DNA of 18,548 nt from Bacillota bacterium (GTDB lineage Bacteria > Bacillota > Clostridia > Christensenellales > Aristaeellaceae): assembly GCA_023415145.1 (NCBI GenBank), contig JAEZLW010000106.1:1-18548 (forward strand), written 5' to 3'. Numbering within the stretch: position 1 is the first letter of the stretch; every line of letters starts with the position of its first letter. The notes beneath the pieces are model-generated. The model worked only from the letters and a program-made list of their open reading frames with translations. It was not told the DNA's origin and did no database searches. Below, in pieces: positions 15,242-18,548 of this stretch. The position numbers and the translations under genes were made by a program.

Positions 15242-15745
15242 CTATTCGTTGTGTGACACACCAAATTCAGATTCCTCAAAGATTGATGTGCAATATTCGT
15301 TAAGTGCATATACCAATTCTTGCAAAAACCGCCCATTCCAGGCTAAGGTCATAAACTCATAATCATATCTACAAGCTGTGAATGCCTTACCGATATGTTT
15401 CAAGTTTTTATCAAATTGATCTCTTGGAATATTACCGCAAGGGTGCTTGTCTTTTATAGCATTTCGAACATCTTCACCAAGCAATGAAAATAATCTAGTA
15501 AGATCATGCATACTTTTGATTCCAAATTTCTGGCGTAATAAAAGACTTTTCATAAAGAGTTCGCATGCAAATGAGATAATAGAAAAATATTGGTACAAAT
15601 ACTTGGTGCCATAATCTCTTTCAACCGTTTTAGAAATCATAAAGTAACCTTTTGCACGTTCATATACACAAGTTGCCAAAATCAAATATTCTTGTTCGCT
15701 TACCAACACTTTCTTTTCGTTATCATCCATTTGACAAGTAGCCAT
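15242..15745 (-). CDS. HEPN-like domain protein
   Basis: A 167-residue, largely helical protein. The segment SFACELFMKSLLL, then MHDLTRLFSLL (about 58-89) is the characteristic HEPN core (helix with ACEL..K.LL, then HDL). RNAIKDKH (94-101) fits the R-x6-H spacing with Asn after Arg found in RNase-type HEPN proteins, though its position should be checked by structure. The C-terminal helix contains RYDYEF. GAGG lies 5 bases before ATG 15745. The stop of the upstream helicase pseudogene is only 14 bases away, so the two were one operon. HEPN proteins act as RNases in toxin-antitoxin and abortive-infection systems. Intact, AT-rich, probably horizontally acquired. Confidence 0.7.
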   Translation of the reverse strand: MATCQMDDNEKKVLVSEQEYLILATCVYERAKGYFMISKTVERDYGTKYLYQYFSIISFACELFMKSLLLRQKFGIKSMHDLTRLFSLLGEDVRNAIKDKHPCGNIPRDQFDKNLKHIGKAFTACRYDYEFMTLAWNGRFLQELVYALNEYCTSIFEESEFGVSHNE

Positions 15746-15759
15746 AATTACCTCATCGT

Positions 15760-17251
15760 CTACTTTTTATCGGGAAAGATTTTCATTATATCACTTAATA
15801 GTTGTAGGTTTTCTTCAATTATAATACATAAGTGTTCTCTTACTCTTGTTACTTCTTGATATAGTAATTGAGTATATATGTAGTTTGGGTTTGGATGCCT
15901 TATTGCATTAAGTTTGCCATCTTGATAGAAAAAATCCTTGTTAATTACAACTAGTACATAATCAAATTCAAGGCCGATAACATGATGCGAATTGATGGTT
16001 TGTGGCAGACTATCAGCTTCCATTATTATAAGATGAGGGGGTGTGATTAATATAGTAGTATCCCATTGATGTGTATTGATTGATCATAAATTGTGTTATT
16101 TCTCTTCTGGATGAGTAAAGAATTTTGACATTTACATAATCAAAGTTATGGTTAATTTTACTCTGGTCAAATAACCCTAATATAAAAGCCGCAATTTCTC
16201 TATTTGTCCTGATTTTTTTCGACAATGTAAAGTTTACTATTTGGTTGCGTCCCTTAATTTTGCTTACTGTATCACGTCTTAATTCGGCGAAAGATAGGAT
16301 TTGCCCCGAATCGAAAGAGACAATTACTGCAATATCAGACTCATCTAAAGCATTAAGCATCTTTTCATATCCCTTTTCATGTATTCGATGAAATTCATCA
16401 AACAAAAGGACATCATATGCATTTGGAATAATGGAATACATTTGAAAATCCTTGGCACTAATAATTCGCAATCCGGGAATATGTTTATTTAAATAAATAT
16501 GGCCATCAGATAGGATGCCACAATGAACAATGCAACACTTCTTGTATTGGCATAGTGTTTTTGCAATATCATATAAAAGCAATGTCTTTCCTGTACCCGG
16601 ATTACCCTCAATTGCAATTAGTTTTGAGGATTTATCTCTAATTACCCCTAAAATCGAGCGCTTAAATTCTTCTTGTTGCTGAGTCAAAAAGTATTCTCCA
16701 CGAATAAATTTATTGGGGGTATTGAGCGGAGATACTAAATATTCAGAAGCATGAAAAATGCTATCTATATTATCAACCATGCCTGAACCTATATTTTTGA
16801 TAGTTGCAACCACAGTATTCACTTCGATATGGGCTAGTTGTTGACCGTCTATTAATTGATAAAAGTATCCTGTTTCTTGAACATAAGTAAATAAGCACTG
16901 AGCACATGATAAATGGTTTAAATAATACGAATTTTTCACCAATTGAACTCGAATCTGTTCCTCTGGAACTGATTCACTTTTAATTTCAATATTGAGAACA
17001 GTGTGTTCTCCAAATTTTAGTAAATCAAATTCTGCACCAATCTGTGGGATGGTGTACTGAAAATAGAAACCTTCGAAATCTCATACTGTTGCACCGTAAC
17101 TTGCCAAAATAGATACTAGAGAGGTCAAAGACATTTTTTCATGAGGACGAATTTTGCATGCTCGTGTGCGCCTTGAAATAACCTCATCATATCTTAAAAA
17201 AGTTTCGTAATCATCAACCTGGGAGAGCCATAAGATGTTTATAGATTGCAT
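15760..17251 (-). pseudogene. Broken PD-(D/E)xK nuclease-DUF2075 helicase (defence-type) gene
   Basis: One gene of about 495 codons can be read across three pieces. It starts at ATG 17251 behind GAGG. An in-frame TGA lies at 17081-17083; beyond it IGAEFDLLKFG and TVLNIEIKSESV give the D...ExK pattern of a restriction-like nuclease. The same frame continues into a superfamily-1 helicase/DUF2075 domain: LIAIEGNPGTGKTLLLYDIA (Walker A) and VLLFDEFHR (Walker B). The frame breaks at 16013-16023; the next frame resumes with NSHHVIGLEFDYVLVVI and the motif VI-like TRVREHLCII, ending at 15760. A nonsense codon plus a frameshift make it inactive as a single protein, unless a piece starting near 16942 is made. 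It is followed by the HEPN gene, an association typical of defence islands. Confidence 0.72.
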
Positions 17252-17373
17252 GTTATGACCTCGGTTGTCTGGCTTGTTCTATTAGAACAGCCTATTGTGT
17301 ACTTTTGCATATCAATTTATCAAAAACCTACATTATTTTACATCTATGGAATATAATCTGTCAACGTTTTATC

Positions 17374-17489
17374 AAGAGTGCACCTACTTGGACGCCGTTG
17401 AGCGTGGCTACCGGGCTGTTGGACTTCATAAGTGGTATCTGGCTAAGGGCAACTGGTGTCACTTTTGGAATATTGCATTGTGTCTGTAA
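17374..17489 (+). pseudogene. Second gamma-glutamylcyclotransferase-like C-terminal fragment
   Basis: The plus frame contains YLDAVERGYRAVGLHKWYLA, clearly related to YLDTIERGYRAVGF in the fragment at 14748-15057, and ends at TAA 17489. Upstream of about 17380 the similarity stops. The DNA of the two copies differs at many third codon positions, so they are diverged relatives, not a recent duplication. Nothing else recognisable is present in 17252-17373. Confidence 0.5.
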
Positions 17490-17502
17490 TAAGTGATACA
17501 AT
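17473..17502 (+). promoter_or_regulatory. Weak promoter candidate for the small protein
   Basis: TTGCAT at 17473-17478 and TACAAT at 17497-17502, 18 bases apart, ending 27 bases before ATG 17530. The -10 box is good; the -35 box is weak. Confidence 0.35.
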
Positions 17503-17529
17503 AGCAATAAAAGTAAAGGAGAGAAAAAA

Positions 17530-17865
17530 ATGGATACAATGTTTACTGGCAATGCTCGTTTGCAAATGCTTGGTTACGACATCATACACACGATATCAGT
17601 GGGAAAAAAAGAAGATGTTGATGAATTAATTAAATACATGCAAGATGGCAAGGTAATCAGATACTTGATGGAAAAGTATAAAGAAGAATTTTTCATTATA
17701 AATGAACAGTGCCCATATGGTATTGATGATTGGGAGAAGTTATTTCAAGAATACTCTTACATTGAAAGGCATCATGATGTGATTCGGAAAATGGGAATTC
17801 TTCATGAAGATGAGGGACTATTAATGTTGTTATCAATTATCCTTGATTTAGTTTCAACAAAGTGA
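17530..17865 (+). CDS. Small unknown acidic protein
   Basis: A 111-residue protein with a strong AAAGGAGAG site about 8 bases before ATG 17530. It is helical and charged (VGKKEDVDELIKYMQDGKV, then PYGIDDWEKLFQEYSYIER) and ends with a hydrophobic helix (LLMLLSIILDL). No signal peptide and no family that I recognise. It is AT-rich like the neighbouring defence-type genes, and its size resembles immunity or antitoxin-like accessory proteins, but no partner is visible next to it. It appears intact and expressed because of its good initiation site. Confidence 0.7.
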   Translation: MDTMFTGNARLQMLGYDIIHTISVGKKEDVDELIKYMQDGKVIRYLMEKYKEEFFIINEQCPYGIDDWEKLFQEYSYIERHHDVIRKMGILHEDEGLLMLLSIILDLVSTK

Positions 17866-17979
17866 ATTAAAGCCCTAAAAAAGAAATCGTGGTATTGCGA
17901 TGGAGTATGGTGTGGCGGTCATGAAATCCGCACCCATGGAAAAGTAAACGGTGTATTAAGTGGTGTATTTGTATAAATC

Positions 17980-18013
17980 AAAAGCCCGGAGAACGTTGAT
18001 TCTCCGAGCTTTT
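17980..18013. terminator. Bidirectional terminator between small protein and tRNA-Pro
   Basis: Arms AAAAGC-C-CGGAGAA (17980-17993) and TTCTCCG-A-GCTTTT (18000-18013) pair with one mismatch around a 6-base loop. T-rich tails exist on both strands. It ends the convergent tRNA gene and the small protein gene. Confidence 0.8.
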
Positions 18014-18017
18014 CTCA

Positions 18018-18094
18018 TGGTCTGGGTGAGAGGATTTGAACCTCCGGCCTCTTGAACCCCATTCAAGCACGCTACCAAACTGCGCCACACCCAG
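18018..18094 (-). tRNA. tRNA-Pro (anticodon GGG)
   Basis: A complete cloverleaf on the minus strand. Acceptor arm CTGGGTG/CACCCAG, D arm with GGCGCAG..TTGGTAGCG, anticodon stem CTTGA/TCAAG with loop ATGGGGT (anticodon GGG), T arm GGAGG/CCTCT with loop TTCAAAT (one G-T pair), discriminator A and an encoded CCA (18018-18020). GGG reads CCC and CCU proline codons. A proline-repeat coding frame rich in CC(C/G) codons lies just upstream in the opposite direction, which is probably chance. Confidence 0.95.
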
Positions 18095-18132
18095 AAATCT
18101 TTTCGCGGACTTACGCCGTGCGAACAAAAGCT

Positions 18133-18161
18133 ATTATACTGAAAGGCGGGGATGTTGTCAA
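18133..18161 (-). promoter_or_regulatory. Consensus sigma-A promoter of tRNA-Pro
   Basis: On the minus strand, a perfect TTGACA (18156-18161), a 17-base spacer and a perfect TATAAT (18133-18138). Initiation near 18126 would leave about 32 bases of leader before the mature tRNA 5' end. A full consensus fits a stable-RNA gene. Confidence 0.92.
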
Positions 18162-18385
18162 GGTTTTTTTGTGTGGTAAACAGGGTACACTTTCATAAAA
18201 TTTTTCAGAAAATTTCCGGGCATCTTCTCCCGTTATGTAACCGGAAGAGTGATGGATAGCAGGAAAGTATATTCCACATCGGTGCCGGACAGAACGGTTT
18301 TGGATTGAAAACATACAATGGAGCGAGACCCCTTCCATAGAAAAACCGTGCTTTGCCAAAGGCAAAGTTCCTGGAGGTTTTAGCC

Positions 18386-18548
18386 ATGGTGAACCGTCAA
18401 TGTAACTGCTCTTCGTGCAGGCCGCATAAGCAGCCTGAACGCAGTCAACCTTGTGCCCCCGAGTGGCAGCCAATGGACAATTGTGCACAATGTCCACCGC
18501 CATGCCCGCCGCCGTGCCCTCCGCCATGCCCCCCGCCGTGCCCCCCGC
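18386..18548 (+). CDS. Cys/Pro-repeat protein (CPPP repeats), possible spore-surface protein, truncated at window end
   Basis: ATG 18386 has a good GGAGG site (18373-18377) 8 bases upstream. The 54 visible codons begin MVNRQCNCSSCRPHKQPERS, followed by a polar Gln-rich stretch and then tandem repeats of Cys-Pro-Pro-Pro from about residue 42, continuing past the edge. No signal peptide. Cys-rich low-complexity repeats of this kind occur in spore coat or exosporium-type proteins of Firmicutes. The function is inferred from composition and from tgl in the same region. The protein is read on the plus strand; the C-rich repeat also opens antisense frames that are not genes. The 18162-18385 stretch upstream holds no other gene. 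Confidence 0.6.
   Translation, partial: MVNRQCNCSSCRPHKQPERSQPCAPEWQPMDNCAQCPPPCPPPCPPPCPPPCPP

Noticed and set aside
17081..17083. In-frame TGA read as selenocysteine or tryptophan
   Set aside because: Many genes in the window end normally with TGA, no SECIS-like context or selenoenzyme motif surrounds it, and a second lesion (frameshift) lies downstream; decay is simpler.
18111..18527. 138-codon minus-strand frame at the right end
   Set aside because: It covers the tRNA promoter and lies antisense to the CPPP-repeat gene, which has a proper RBS.

Overview
The window looks like chromosomal DNA of a spore-forming, anaerobic-type Firmicute (Bacillota, most likely class Clostridia). The signs are a Bacillus-type spore-coat transglutaminase, strong AGGAGG-type ribosome binding sites, sigma-A type promoters, a large two-module sugar-binding lipoprotein-like protein beside an AraC regulator, and an IS3 element. 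The organism cannot be named from the sequence. Base composition changes along the window: about 5.8-11.5 kb is visibly GC-rich, and about 15.2-17.9 kb is AT-rich with a foreign look.

Layout. (1) 1-3342: a solute-binding protein running off the left edge (minus strand), divergent from an AraC regulator (plus strand). (2) 3601-5396: an unrecognised 330-aa protein translationally coupled to tgl, the spore-coat transglutaminase, closed by a terminator. (3) 5731-11525: a tightly packed operon with its own promoter and a possible operator. It encodes a GntR/FCD regulator, an amidohydrolase, a Gfo/Idh/MocA dehydrogenase, the remains of an NAD-epimerase, an oxidoreductase resembling D-apionate oxidoisomerase (ApnO), a cytoplasmic DUF4038/GH140-like glycosidase and a xylose-isomerase-like TIM-barrel enzyme. 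(4) 11526-13167: a junkyard of four consecutive hairpins, a truncated membrane-sensor start, frameshifted phage-like fragments and a truncated small protein. (5) 13168-14747: an IS3-family element with terminal repeats, whose two flanks belong to different genes. (6) 14748-17489: a broken PD-(D/E)xK nuclease/DUF2075 helicase gene followed by an intact HEPN-like gene, bracketed by two diverged fragments of one gamma-glutamylcyclotransferase-like family. (7) 17530-18548: a small unknown protein, a shared terminator, tRNA-Pro(GGG) with a textbook promoter, and the start of a Cys/Pro-repeat (CPPP) protein that may be a spore-surface protein.

How the genes may work together. The operon in (3) is the most interesting part. 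A GH140-like (apiosidase family) enzyme, an ApnO-like oxidoisomerase, a Gfo/Idh/MocA dehydrogenase (the family of D-apiose dehydrogenase), an amidohydrolase (a fold that includes sugar lactonases) and a xylose-isomerase-like enzyme could form a route from imported apiosyl oligosaccharides through D-apiose, apionolactone and D-apionate to a decarboxylated C4 sugar. The family calls rest on visible motifs. The apiose assignment is inference. The second module of interest is the decayed nuclease-helicase plus HEPN pair, which resembles an eroded anti-phage defence island.
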